A stretch of DNA of 36,365 nt from a bacterium (lineage in GTDB: Bacteria > Planctomycetota > UBA8108 > UBA1146). The notes beneath the pieces were generated by a model. The model was given only the letters and a program-made list of their open reading frames with translations, was not told the DNA's origin and searched no databases. The position numbers and the translations under genes were made by a program. Below, piece after piece: positions 1 to 8,871 of this stretch. The stretch lies in NCBI GenBank assembly GCA_029976805.1, contig JAPOLY010000022.1, positions 1-36,365 on the forward strand, written 5' to 3'. Position 1 is the stretch's first letter. Each line of letters starts with the position of its first letter.

Positions 1-250
1 GAAGGGTCATCCCATGCATCAGCGTCAGAGCCATTCCTGCACCGGAGAGCAGAATCAGAATCACACCCACCGCACCGGCAGCACGAATGTTGTCGAGTAC
101 GGAAACCGTTTCGACGGGTGCTTCACCTTCGGCCTGAGCATAGGCAACGACGCCGGTTCCCAAAATCAGGGTCACAGCGAAGATGGTCAGGAGAAGAACG
201 CGGGTTGCAGAGGCACCCCGAATCTTGCTCATGAAACCTGTCAACTTCAT
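1..250 (-). CDS. MotA/TolQ/ExbB-like proton channel, N-terminal fragment (runs off window edge)
   Basis: Hand translation of the reverse complement from ATG at 250: MKLTGFMSKIRGASATRVLLLTIFAVTLILGTGVVAYAQAEGEAPVETVSVLDNIRAAGAVGVILILLSGAGMALTLMHGMTL. Signal/TM segment, Ala-rich linker, second TM segment; Shine-Dalgarno-like GAGGAAAG upstream. Family call rests on N-terminal architecture and position after TPR genes. Not in the ORF track because it is open at the edge. Confidence 0.5.
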   Translation of the reverse strand, partial: MKLTGFMSKIRGASATRVLLLTIFAVTLILGTGVVAYAQAEGEAPVETVSVLDNIRAAGAVGVILILLSGAGMALTLMHGMTL

Positions 251-289
251 TTTTCTTTCCTCTCTCACCTGTTCGTGAAGGTGATTCGA

Positions 290-1381
290 TTACTTGTTCC
301 AGCGGGAGTCCGGGGCGACCTGCTTCAGTCTTTGGGTCAAACTTTCCGCCCTGTCCGCATCTCCCTGTTTTTTGGCCAATTCCTTGGCCCGATACAACGC
401 TTCTGCGAGTACTTCGCCATTTCCGGTCGAAGCCATGACGGCAGCCCGGAGATAACGGATCATGGCCCACTGCAACTCACCGGCATCTCCGCCAGCCTGT
501 TCTTCTGTGGATCGTCCCCATACGAGCCAGCCGTGTGCTCGGGCTGCTGTGTTACCGAGGACATCCTTGTTTCGCGTCTCGAGGATTTGCTGACGCACCG
601 TATCGGCGGCCTGCTTCCACTGCTTCTGCCCCTGCTGTGCACTGGCATAACCAATCCATGCCTGACAGATCTGGTCGGTCGAGGCATTGGAGTCATTGGA
701 CACAGAGGAGAACTCTTCACGACAAGCGCCCCAGTTCTCCTGGGCCAACAGGCTTTGTGCCTTGCCCAGTCGTGCCCCGACAACCCAACGACGCCCCATG
801 TTTCCGGAAGCAAGACTGGAGAGCGCACTCTCCGCTTCCGAATAGTTTCCGGATTTGCGATGGGCTTCCGAGATCGCCATGCGTGCATGGGGAACGTAGA
901 AATCTTTTTTACTATCAAACTCGTTCAAGTAGGCCTCCAATGCGGAGACCGCTTCCTTGTACTTGGTCGCATCGGAATCACCCCAGCGAAGCAGGGACAA
1001 TCCGTGCATGTACATGGCACTCGATTTTTTCAGAGCGTCACCCATGCTGGTCGCCGACTTGAAACTGCTCGCAGCGGTTTCCCAGTCACCGTTTTCAAAG
1101 GCTCCCCGCCCTCGGGCCAAGCTGGAGGATTCTCTGGAGAAAACCAGACGTTCCACTTTGTCGGCGTCGACTTTTTGCGAAGTGCTGACTCCCGGCAGTT
1201 TGAACTGGACCTGCTCGTAAGTGGCTCCGGTAATCGTCACGTCTTCATAATTCCTGCCACCAGAGACAATAATCTGGTCCGCAAGGAGTCCGTTTCCGGC
1301 AAACGGAAGCATCATTCCGAAAGTCAGAAGAAAGAGCACGAAGTAGCGCTGCATGGTTGGCGTTCTTTCCATCATTTGCAT
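290..1381 (-). CDS. TPR-repeat secreted/periplasmic protein (363 aa)
   Basis: Full ORF; N-terminal signal-like sequence (MQRYFVLFLLTFGMMLPFAGNGLLA) and helical repeats with A/G/L TPR-like spacing (ARGRGAFENGDWETAASSFKSA; AISEAHRKSGNYSEAESALSSLA). Overlaps the stop of the upstream gene by about 10 nt. Confidence 0.75.
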   Translation of the reverse strand: MQMMERTPTMQRYFVLFLLTFGMMLPFAGNGLLADQIIVSGGRNYEDVTITGATYEQVQFKLPGVSTSQKVDADKVERLVFSRESSSLARGRGAFENGDWETAASSFKSATSMGDALKKSSAMYMHGLSLLRWGDSDATKYKEAVSALEAYLNEFDSKKDFYVPHARMAISEAHRKSGNYSEAESALSSLASGNMGRRWVVGARLGKAQSLLAQENWGACREEFSSVSNDSNASTDQICQAWIGYASAQQGQKQWKQAADTVRQQILETRNKDVLGNTAARAHGWLVWGRSTEEQAGGDAGELQWAMIRYLRAAVMASTGNGEVLAEALYRAKELAKKQGDADRAESLTQRLKQVAPDSRWNK

Positions 1382-4206
1382 TCTTCCTCCAGACGATCGA
1401 AGCGGGTCTGGAGTCCTTCCGGGGCAAAATCCTTGCCGTCCCCGGCCATCAACTTGCGACTGCGAATCAACTGAATGACATCTTCACAACGGCCCTGGGC
1501 TTTCAGTACTTCCATGTACTGCAGCCACGCAGACCAGTAATCACGCTCGAAGACCGGGTTGGTTCCGCCAGAGAAGAGCAGCGACTTGCGACGCTGATCG
1601 AGAATGGCGATGGCAGACTCAAGATCTTCGGTCATCGACTTGAGGCGGCTCGCTGAGCGATCGGACTGGTAGAGTCCCATTTCAGCAGTGGCCCTCTGAA
1701 TCAACACGAAAGGCGCTTCGTTGTAGCTCCCGTTGAGAGTGTTGTCTTCATAGTTCTCGATGATGGCATTGAGACTGTCGAGGGCTTCCTTGTTCCTGCC
1801 AGCGGCATTGGCAGCTTTTGCAAGGAAGTAGGAAACACCGATCACCAGTGATTCCTCACCGGATTCCAGCGCCTCCTCCTGAGCTTTCGACAACATCTCT
1901 GCAGCCTCTGCAGAGAAGCCTCCATCGATCAGGATCGACGCCAGACCCAGTCGGACTCCTGGTCCCGATTCTTCGAAGCCGGATCCCGGCAGACGGATCC
2001 AATCCAGGACCAACTCTCCTGCCCTGCGCTGGTTCTCCGGGGTGGAGGAAGCAGCATAGGCTTCGATCAGGTAGTAGGTACCGGCAACGAGAGTCTGACT
2101 GTCGGGCCAAACCTTGCGCAGTTCAGCCAAAACCTTTTCCGATTCAGCGGTCTTGCCGTCGGCAGCAAGGACTTCGAGCATGAAGAGCAACGCACCTTCG
2201 CGGTAAACGTTGTTGCCGCCGATCTCATTCAAAACAGGCTGCAAATACTTGAGTGCTTCCGCAGAGTCCTTGCCGCGGTCACCCCAGTAGATCTTTGCCA
2301 ACTCGTAACGAAGAACCGATTCACCACCGGCACTACGGGCTTCTCGCGCTTGAGAAAGCAGAGGAAGAATCTCACCGCTGGCATCCTTTTGGGCCTGCTC
2401 CGTATCAGTGCTGGAACGGTAGAGGCAACGGGCAGCACCGGCACGGGCCCTGAAGAAGAAGGGCACCTGCTTGTCTTCTTCACCGTCGTTGTAGGTTCTG
2501 GAGATTCTGCGGAACAATTCGCGGGCCTTGCGGTAATCGCCTTCGAGCTCCGCCTCAACAGCCTGTTGAAGTTTCAACTGCTCGCTTCCCAAACCCTGAG
2601 AATTGTCGGCAAACAGTTTCTCAGCGACCACCAGCAGATCATTCCACGGTCCGTCACCGGCGGTTCCGGCGAAATCACCGGCGATGGCAAAGAAGTTTTG
2701 TGCAGCCATCGCCACCATGCGTGAATCGGGGTAGTTCTCGGCCAACTCCTGATAGGCGATAGCAGCCTCTATCGATCGGCCAAGAGCATCGCTGGACTCA
2801 CCGATCTCGTAGAGTGCCTCGGCTCGCCATGTGGCGGCTTCCTTGCTGTCATCGGACGCGTAGAGAGCCAACTTTGCAGTTTCGATCGACTTCTCTGGCA
2901 ATCCGCGATCACGGAATCCCAAAGCAGCCCGTGCATAATATTCTGCGGGGAGATTGCCCGCTCCCAACTCTTGAAGCCTGCTCAATCCACGATTGAGACC
3001 GGTCACCACTTCCCGGGCCTGGCCGGGATCAGTGGAGTAAGCTTCCGGGTTGTCGAAGCGACTGATCACAGCATTGATCAACTCGAATCCTCCGACGCGG
3101 TCACCGCTGGCAAGCCGGGTGACCCCCTCTTCCACATCCAGGAGTGCGACGAGTGTCGCCAACTCCGGGTCTTCCGGATTTTTCCTGTAGGGGAAGTCGG
3201 GTTGCTCATCTTCGTAGAGGAAATCGAGCAGGTCGAGTCCATCCTGTGGCTGACCCGAGCGATTGTAGGCACGCAGGGAACCGGTCAGGGCCTCGACCCT
3301 CATTTGACGAATGAAGTAGATGACGTCGTCATTGTAGGGAGGATCTGCACTGGGTTCGATGTCGACCAGCAGTTCCAGAGCACCGGCTGCCTCAGCAGCC
3401 TGCCCCGCTGCCGAAAGCGCCTGACCATAGATCAGCTGCGCCTCATAGCGACGGCCAAAGTTTTCGTAACGGGAGTTGACAAACTCGTCCGCAAAGGTGG
3501 CGAGGGCCATGTACTTGGCCTGAGCCGCCTCACTGCCATCTGGTAACATCGCTGCATAAACCTTGTAGGAGTTCAGACGATTGAACTCCCAAAGATCACG
3601 AATGCGAGTTTCCTCGGCCAGTTTCCCAGCCAGTTCATCCCGATCGGAATCACTGGCCCGCATGACCTTGTCCTCGCTGCGCGAGACCTCGTCATTCAGG
3701 CGGCGAATGTTTTCATTCAGAACCTTGTCGATCTCTTCATTCCAGATGCGATCGCGAAGATCCATCGCCTGTTGACGCTGGGAAGGACTGGTTGCAAAAA
3801 CCATTTCAGTATTGGCATCGGAAAGCCTCAGCAGTGCGGCCAGCACTGACTCCAACTGGGCCCCCTTCGATCGGGGGTGATTCGGGTACTTTTTGGCGAG
3901 TTTCTGGATCTCGGCCTCATACCCATCCACGTCCCCATCGATCCGCATGGCATCCGCCAGAGCAAACTCCAGGCTCGCTCTGCCACTGGAATCTGCCGTC
4001 TTGATCCGGGACTGAATCCAGACCCGGGCAAGATCAGGGCTGCCATAGGTTCCGAGCAGTTCACTGACGAAAACGGTTTCCTCCATGGTCAACGGTCCCC
4101 TGCCCAACGACTGGGCAGGCGCGATTGCCGGTACAAGCAGTACCGTCAAGAGAGCCAGACCAGGGACGAAAGACGTCCGGAGGGTATGAGTCAATCCGTT
4201 GAACAT
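1372..4206 (-). CDS. Large TPR-repeat periplasmic protein (944 aa)
   Basis: Full ORF; signal peptide (LRTSFVPGLALLTVLLVPAIAPAQS); repeated TPR-like helices (AEALYEIGESSDALGRSIEAAIAYQELAENYPDSRMVAMAAQN; LKLQQAVEAELEGDYRKARELFRRI). Confidence 0.8.
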   Translation of the reverse strand: MFNGLTHTLRTSFVPGLALLTVLLVPAIAPAQSLGRGPLTMEETVFVSELLGTYGSPDLARVWIQSRIKTADSSGRASLEFALADAMRIDGDVDGYEAEIQKLAKKYPNHPRSKGAQLESVLAALLRLSDANTEMVFATSPSQRQQAMDLRDRIWNEEIDKVLNENIRRLNDEVSRSEDKVMRASDSDRDELAGKLAEETRIRDLWEFNRLNSYKVYAAMLPDGSEAAQAKYMALATFADEFVNSRYENFGRRYEAQLIYGQALSAAGQAAEAAGALELLVDIEPSADPPYNDDVIYFIRQMRVEALTGSLRAYNRSGQPQDGLDLLDFLYEDEQPDFPYRKNPEDPELATLVALLDVEEGVTRLASGDRVGGFELINAVISRFDNPEAYSTDPGQAREVVTGLNRGLSRLQELGAGNLPAEYYARAALGFRDRGLPEKSIETAKLALYASDDSKEAATWRAEALYEIGESSDALGRSIEAAIAYQELAENYPDSRMVAMAAQNFFAIAGDFAGTAGDGPWNDLLVVAEKLFADNSQGLGSEQLKLQQAVEAELEGDYRKARELFRRISRTYNDGEEDKQVPFFFRARAGAARCLYRSSTDTEQAQKDASGEILPLLSQAREARSAGGESVLRYELAKIYWGDRGKDSAEALKYLQPVLNEIGGNNVYREGALLFMLEVLAADGKTAESEKVLAELRKVWPDSQTLVAGTYYLIEAYAASSTPENQRRAGELVLDWIRLPGSGFEESGPGVRLGLASILIDGGFSAEAAEMLSKAQEEALESGEESLVIGVSYFLAKAANAAGRNKEALDSLNAIIENYEDNTLNGSYNEAPFVLIQRATAEMGLYQSDRSASRLKSMTEDLESAIAILDQRRKSLLFSGGTNPVFERDYWSAWLQYMEVLKAQGRCEDVIQLIRSRKLMAGDGKDFAPEGLQTRFDRLEEECK

Positions 4207-4245
4207 GAAAGCCTTCTATCTGAACTGCGTCAGATTTCCTTGCGA

Positions 4246-6762
4246 CTAGTTAAAGCGTTTCTCTTCCTCATCACGGATCACCGTGATTTTGGCACTGATC
4301 AGCACGAACAGGTTGGACTGCATACGGGCATTACCCTTGCGGCCAGCCAACAGGTCCAGAATCGGCAAACGAGAGAAGACCGGAATACCGGAGCGAGACT
4401 CCTGGGTAATCGTTCTCTTCAGGCCACCCACCAGAACCGTTCCACCGTCGGGAATCGTCACCGTGGTCTTGATGTTGGTCACCGAGAGCACCGGGAACTC
4501 CACGTTCAGGTTCGTCAGACCCAGAGTCAGGGTCTTGAATCTGGAGGGCAACTGCACCGCAAGAGTCGGCTCGATCTCGAGGATCACGTATTTGCGGTCA
4601 TGACTCACCGTCGGACGCACCTGGAGGATCGATCCACTGTTGAGGATTCCGATGACCGGGTTGATCACAGGAACCACACCGGTCTGGTTGACCTCGGCGT
4701 CCTCAATGTAGGCGCTCTGATCCACAACCAAAGAGTGGGAGATCTGGGTGTTGAAGGCTGTCACACGCGGTGCATCCAGCTTCTTGGTGCGCTGGATTTT
4801 CTGGTTCGCTTCCAGAATCGCCTCGAGGGCGTAACTGTCGAGAACGTTGTACTGCAGTGCAAAACCACCGGTGTCAGAAAGGTTGAAGGGAGACACCGAA
4901 GAACCCAGTGGCAAAGAGAAGGCGTTGTAGACCGCTGCGCGGACATCAATCTCTCCCTGAGCGTCGACGATCTCGAAACCGGAGGCAATCTGCGTTCCTG
5001 CACCGTCGATGTCATTGATCGGGTTCGGAAGGTTCGAGTTGAACGGGTTTCCGTAATCGACACCGATCGACTCCAGGAAATTATCCTGCAGATCGATGAA
5101 GCGGCTTTCCACTGTCACCATCACACCGGTGGACTTGCGCAGTGCCTTGAGCAACTGCACCAGTTTGCGGTGATTGGCGAGGGTGGTGTTGGCCACGAGA
5201 CGACCGCTCTGGATCTTGACCGATTCGCCATCCGGCTCGCCTTCGTCACCGAAGAGAGCATTGACAACGAGTTCGACAAGAATGTCGGAATCAAGAGTCG
5301 TCTCCTGAGAGTCCTCTTCACCGCCGATGTCAAAGAGTCCACCGGCACCGCCTTCATCGCCGTCTTGACTTGACTCAAGGGCGAGACGGGGAGCACGGAA
5401 ATCAGGCTTGTCCTTGGTGATATCGGAAACTTCGTAGAACTCCAGGAACACATCGTTGCGGACCGAATCGGAGGGTCCAATCAGGACCGCTCCTGAACGG
5501 ATGACGTAAGTGAAGGGAGGATCGTTCCCCTGAAGGACCAGATTCAGCACGTTCTCCAGCGGCAAGTCCGTCACTTCCGCCAAGCGGACAGTGCCATCTC
5601 CACCCTCAAGAGCATCGGAGGCTTCTTTTGTCAGCACAAAGTTGATACCGGAGAGCTCTCTCAGGAACTGAATTACCTGCTCAAAAGGCTCATCTTCGAA
5701 CTCAACACTGGCAACACGAACCTTCAGGCGTGAACGGATGGTTTTGACCTGCTGGCTCTCAACTGCCTGAAGACGATCTTCGAGGGACTGCTCCTGACGG
5801 CTGATGCGCAACCACTCTTCGCGAGTCGGGAAGTTGAAGATATCCGTGTAGGGAATCTCTGACTCCAACTGGCTCAGGAAAGTACGATCCCACTCCAACT
5901 GAGTCTGAAGGCTGGTATCCAGAACTTCATAAAGATGACGAAGCTCGGCCGCCTCACGACGCAGTGCACGGACATCTTTTCTGGAAGGATCGAGCAACAG
6001 CACTTCGTCGCAAAGGGTAATCACACGCTCGTAATCACGCTCGGAGAAGAGCCTGCGTGCCTGACGAAGGATCTCGTCGATACGATTCTGAATGAAGGAG
6101 ACGGAGCGGGCCATCTCGGACTCCGCTTCAGCAAGGATACGCATCTCACGTTCACGCTTCTCAGTTGCCGCGAACTCATTCTGAAGACGGATCGACTCCT
6201 CTTTCGACTGACGGGCACGATTCTGCTGATCGCTCAGGTCGTAATCAAAAGGGAACCAGCGGATACGCTCAAGGATCTGATCAAAGACCGTGATCGCCTT
6301 GTCGTAACTGCCTTCGTCCATGGCTCTGCGTCCATCGAGATAGAGGCGCTCGAGCTCAAAGACGTCCTGCTGAAGGCGGACCTTCTTCTCGTCGACCATG
6401 CGACGCTGAAGATCACGGATGTCTCCGCTTCGGTCACTCAGCAACATCAAGACTGTATCGAGAAGTTCACGGGCGGTCTCATTGCCCGGATCGAGGCGCA
6501 CGGCCTCCTGCAACTTCTCTTCTGCTTCGATGTAGCGCAGTTCGTTGATCAACTTCTCTGCTGCGTTGACCGCCTGAGTGGCAGCACCGGTACGGGCCTG
6601 ATTCTCCAGATTGACCTCGCGAATCAGTCCGTCCACGCCCCCATCCTGGGCCATGACCGGTTGAGCAGCGAAGCTGAGGAGCAACAGGGCCAGGGCGATC
6701 ACTGAGAAAACGCTTCTCGCCGCGGCAATTCTGAAGTTGGGCTCCCGGAGGCTTATCGACAT
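4246..6762 (-). CDS. Secretin (GspD/PilQ-type outer membrane channel) with N-terminal TPR-like and STN-like domains
   Basis: C-terminal secretin-type sequence: LDAPRVTAFNTQISHSLVVDQSAYIEDAEV, IPDGGTVLVGGLKRTITQESRSGIPVFSRLPILDLLAGRKG. STN-like: RVASVEFEDEPFEQVIQFLRELSGINFVLTKEA...LPLENVLNLVLQ. TPR-like: AAEKLINELRYIEAEEKLQEAVRLDPGNETARELLD. ORF track begins at 6831, but ATG at 6762 follows AAGGAGAGATCG and precedes a signal peptide (MSISLREPNFRIAAARSVFSVIALALLLLSFAAQPVMAQ). Confidence 0.9.
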   Translation of the reverse strand: MSISLREPNFRIAAARSVFSVIALALLLLSFAAQPVMAQDGGVDGLIREVNLENQARTGAATQAVNAAEKLINELRYIEAEEKLQEAVRLDPGNETARELLDTVLMLLSDRSGDIRDLQRRMVDEKKVRLQQDVFELERLYLDGRRAMDEGSYDKAITVFDQILERIRWFPFDYDLSDQQNRARQSKEESIRLQNEFAATEKREREMRILAEAESEMARSVSFIQNRIDEILRQARRLFSERDYERVITLCDEVLLLDPSRKDVRALRREAAELRHLYEVLDTSLQTQLEWDRTFLSQLESEIPYTDIFNFPTREEWLRISRQEQSLEDRLQAVESQQVKTIRSRLKVRVASVEFEDEPFEQVIQFLRELSGINFVLTKEASDALEGGDGTVRLAEVTDLPLENVLNLVLQGNDPPFTYVIRSGAVLIGPSDSVRNDVFLEFYEVSDITKDKPDFRAPRLALESSQDGDEGGAGGLFDIGGEEDSQETTLDSDILVELVVNALFGDEGEPDGESVKIQSGRLVANTTLANHRKLVQLLKALRKSTGVMVTVESRFIDLQDNFLESIGVDYGNPFNSNLPNPINDIDGAGTQIASGFEIVDAQGEIDVRAAVYNAFSLPLGSSVSPFNLSDTGGFALQYNVLDSYALEAILEANQKIQRTKKLDAPRVTAFNTQISHSLVVDQSAYIEDAEVNQTGVVPVINPVIGILNSGSILQVRPTVSHDRKYVILEIEPTLAVQLPSRFKTLTLGLTNLNVEFPVLSVTNIKTTVTIPDGGTVLVGGLKRTITQESRSGIPVFSRLPILDLLAGRKGNARMQSNLFVLISAKITVIRDEEEKRFN

Positions 6763-6792
6763 CGATCTCTCCTTGCTTTGAAGTACTTGCTT

Positions 6793-6808
6793 GCGAATCC
6801 ACATTCGC
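6793..6808 (-). repeat. Stem-loop in secretin leader (proximal)
   Basis: GCGAAT CCAC ATTCGC, 6-bp perfect stem, upstream of the secretin SD. Confidence 0.5.
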
Positions 6809-6822
6809 TCGCAACTTTTCCG

Positions 6823-6846
6823 GACCAACACTGTTGGTCATTTTTT
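6823..6846. repeat. Stem-loop in secretin leader (distal), with plus-strand T-tract
   Basis: GACCAAC ACT GTTGGTC then A and TTTTTT on the plus strand; minus-strand transcript carries the same hairpin preceded by an A-tract. Confidence 0.55.
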
Positions 6847-6927
6847 GTTGTTTCAATTCGCACCGAAGAGCCTTCGCTCCCTTGGGGTGCTGGCCAATTC
6901 GCCCCGTGGCGCAGTGGCCCGAACAGT

Positions 6928-8031
6928 CTAGTCGTCACCGCCAAAGAGGCCCCCACCTGAGGGTCGGGTTCTCTTGGGCTTTTCCACTTCGACTTCATCC
7001 GCGACTTCATTGTCAGAGGAATCGGCCTCTTCGTCATCCCCATCCGATTCGGCGGGATCACTGTCAAAGTTGTCCCAACCGCTGGGAGTCAGCGACAGGG
7101 GATCGTCATTGTTTTTGAGGTATGCTCTTTTTCCGCTGTCGTTTTTCAAAACTACCACTCGACCGTCAGCCGTATCCTGAATGCGCTCAAGTCGGAATCC
7201 GGTTCCGAACAACTCGGAAGCCTGGGCTCCCGCCTTCGGTTCCGTCACAACTTTGGCTGACTTCTTGGCAGAGTCGGAATCCCAGTCCCAACGGGAGTAC
7301 TGGATGGTTGCCCTACCCGGCATGAAGTTTCCGGAACTGTCGAGCCTTCCAACCTGCGCACCGCTGACTTTCCAGGCGTCATCTGCCGGCATCAGCACCG
7401 CTCCGGAGTCGCCGGAAACCACAGAGTTAGAGCCATCCCGCGGGAACTGCATGCTTCCGGAAAGACCGGCAGCACTGGTTGCAATCCGATAGCGGTAACT
7501 GCGCCCAGCCTCAAGGGGGCCGGACTGAATGGCGAAGGCTTGACCGGAAGAGAACCCACTGACCTGCTGGAGCTTGGTCCAGTCACCATCCCCTTCCTGC
7601 ATCTCAACGACACAGGAGGTGATTTCCGCATTGGAAAAGAGCGCATGACGCCCGGAGATCTCGTGATAGGTACTCTGATCAGAAGAATCGCGAACCACTT
7701 TGACAGAAGCGATGTAGGGAGCATCCAGAGTCGGTGCGACCAGAATGATGCGCTCCTTGACCGCCAGCCTTGCCGGCTTTCGATAGAAAGCCCACTCCGG
7801 GATCGCATTGTCCGTTCCGACTTCGTAGGCCAGGCGCACACTTTCCAGAACTTCGGGAACACTCTGGTCACCCAAATCCTGGGAAGCCATGTTCTCTTCG
7901 ATCTTGTCGTTGGCCTCACTGATTTTGCTGGAATATTCACTTCCAGGATCACTGATCAGGAAAGGGTAGCCGAATCCGACAACCAGAAGCAGAGCAACGA
8001 CTGCGATGGTGATCTTGTCGATATTTTGCAT
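6928..8031 (-). CDS. Single-TM envelope assembly protein between PilO-like gene and secretin (367 aa, function unknown)
   Basis: Complete ORF; N-terminal TM (KITIAVVALLLVVGFGYPFLI) with coiled-coil then beta-rich extracytoplasmic region and acidic Pro/Arg tail (SDGDDEEADSSDNEVADEVEVEKPKRTRPSGGGLFGGDD). Confidence 0.75.
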   Translation of the reverse strand: MQNIDKITIAVVALLLVVGFGYPFLISDPGSEYSSKISEANDKIEENMASQDLGDQSVPEVLESVRLAYEVGTDNAIPEWAFYRKPARLAVKERIILVAPTLDAPYIASVKVVRDSSDQSTYHEISGRHALFSNAEITSCVVEMQEGDGDWTKLQQVSGFSSGQAFAIQSGPLEAGRSYRYRIATSAAGLSGSMQFPRDGSNSVVSGDSGAVLMPADDAWKVSGAQVGRLDSSGNFMPGRATIQYSRWDWDSDSAKKSAKVVTEPKAGAQASELFGTGFRLERIQDTADGRVVVLKNDSGKRAYLKNNDDPLSLTPSGWDNFDSDPAESDGDDEEADSSDNEVADEVEVEKPKRTRPSGGGLFGGDD

Positions 8032-8034
8032 CGA

Positions 8035-8862
8035 TTAGCCCCTTTCCGATTCAGAAGAAGCAAGAACAGCTCCTTCATGGATCTGCATTTCCAGAAGCAG
8101 GAGCACATTGGGCTCACCCATGTCTCCTTCTTCCGGGGACACCTCACTGACGACGTCGAAGAGGAGGTTTTCACGATCCTTGCTGACCGCCACCTTCTCC
8201 ACGGAATAGTCGATAAAGGGGTGCTTCATGATTTGTCCCAAAAATTCAGCCACCCGATTTCCAGGAATGGCCATTTTGAGAGAAACAGGGAAGCGGCTCG
8301 GACCTTCATCGGCATTGCGACTTCCGCGGGTGGTTTTGCGATCGATCACCAGCTCCAGAATTTCAGAGCCGCGATTGTTAAGGGTCAGGTTGACCAGATG
8401 GCTCTGCACTTTCCAGCGACGCTCGTAATCGACGATCTTGGTCACATCACCCAGATCGTCCTGAATAAAGAAGGGCAATTCGGCGTCAGCGGCAAGGCCG
8501 GTGCTCGAGCGGTAACGCTTGGCAAGGAGATCAAAGCCATCTCGGTAACCGGCAGTCCACCCACTCAGGTCACTGCTCGCTCCTTCTTCAAAGCGGCTGA
8601 CCCTGCTGGTGTAAAACTCCTCTGCCCGATCCAACTGCTTTTCCCAACTGGCGTTGAACTTCTCTTCAGCCTCCAGAAGGTCCTTCGTTGGAAGGTCACG
8701 ATCCACCCGCTTGGAGTATTCGCGCAGGCTTTTCTGCTGCTTTCTCAGTTTGTCGGTCACCGAGTCGTACTCGGACATCTTGGGCATCACCAAGAGTACG
8801 AAAAGCACGATCCAGACGACCACTTCCGCTCCAAGAAGACTCCAGAATACTTTGTCACTCAT
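8035..8862 (-). CDS. PilN/PilO-like single-TM assembly protein (275 aa)
   Basis: Short cytoplasmic N-terminus, TM (VFWSLLGAEVVVWIVLFVLLVMP), coiled coil (YDSVTDKLRKQQKSLREYSKRV), C-terminal alpha/beta region; sits between pilM-like gene and secretin. Confidence 0.65.
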   Translation of the reverse strand: MSDKVFWSLLGAEVVVWIVLFVLLVMPKMSEYDSVTDKLRKQQKSLREYSKRVDRDLPTKDLLEAEEKFNASWEKQLDRAEEFYTSRVSRFEEGASSDLSGWTAGYRDGFDLLAKRYRSSTGLAADAELPFFIQDDLGDVTKIVDYERRWKVQSHLVNLTLNNRGSEILELVIDRKTTRGSRNADEGPSRFPVSLKMAIPGNRVAEFLGQIMKHPFIDYSVEKVAVSKDRENLLFDVVSEVSPEEGDMGEPNVLLLLEMQIHEGAVLASSESERG

Positions 8863-8871
8863 GGCGCCCCC

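Noticed and set aside
14-1474. 486 aa plus-strand ORF and similar long plus ORFs (3877-5373, 7540-9087, 19781-21277, 34452-35489)
   Set aside because: They lie opposite well-supported minus-strand genes and show no recognisable motifs; best explained as shadow ORFs from codon bias.
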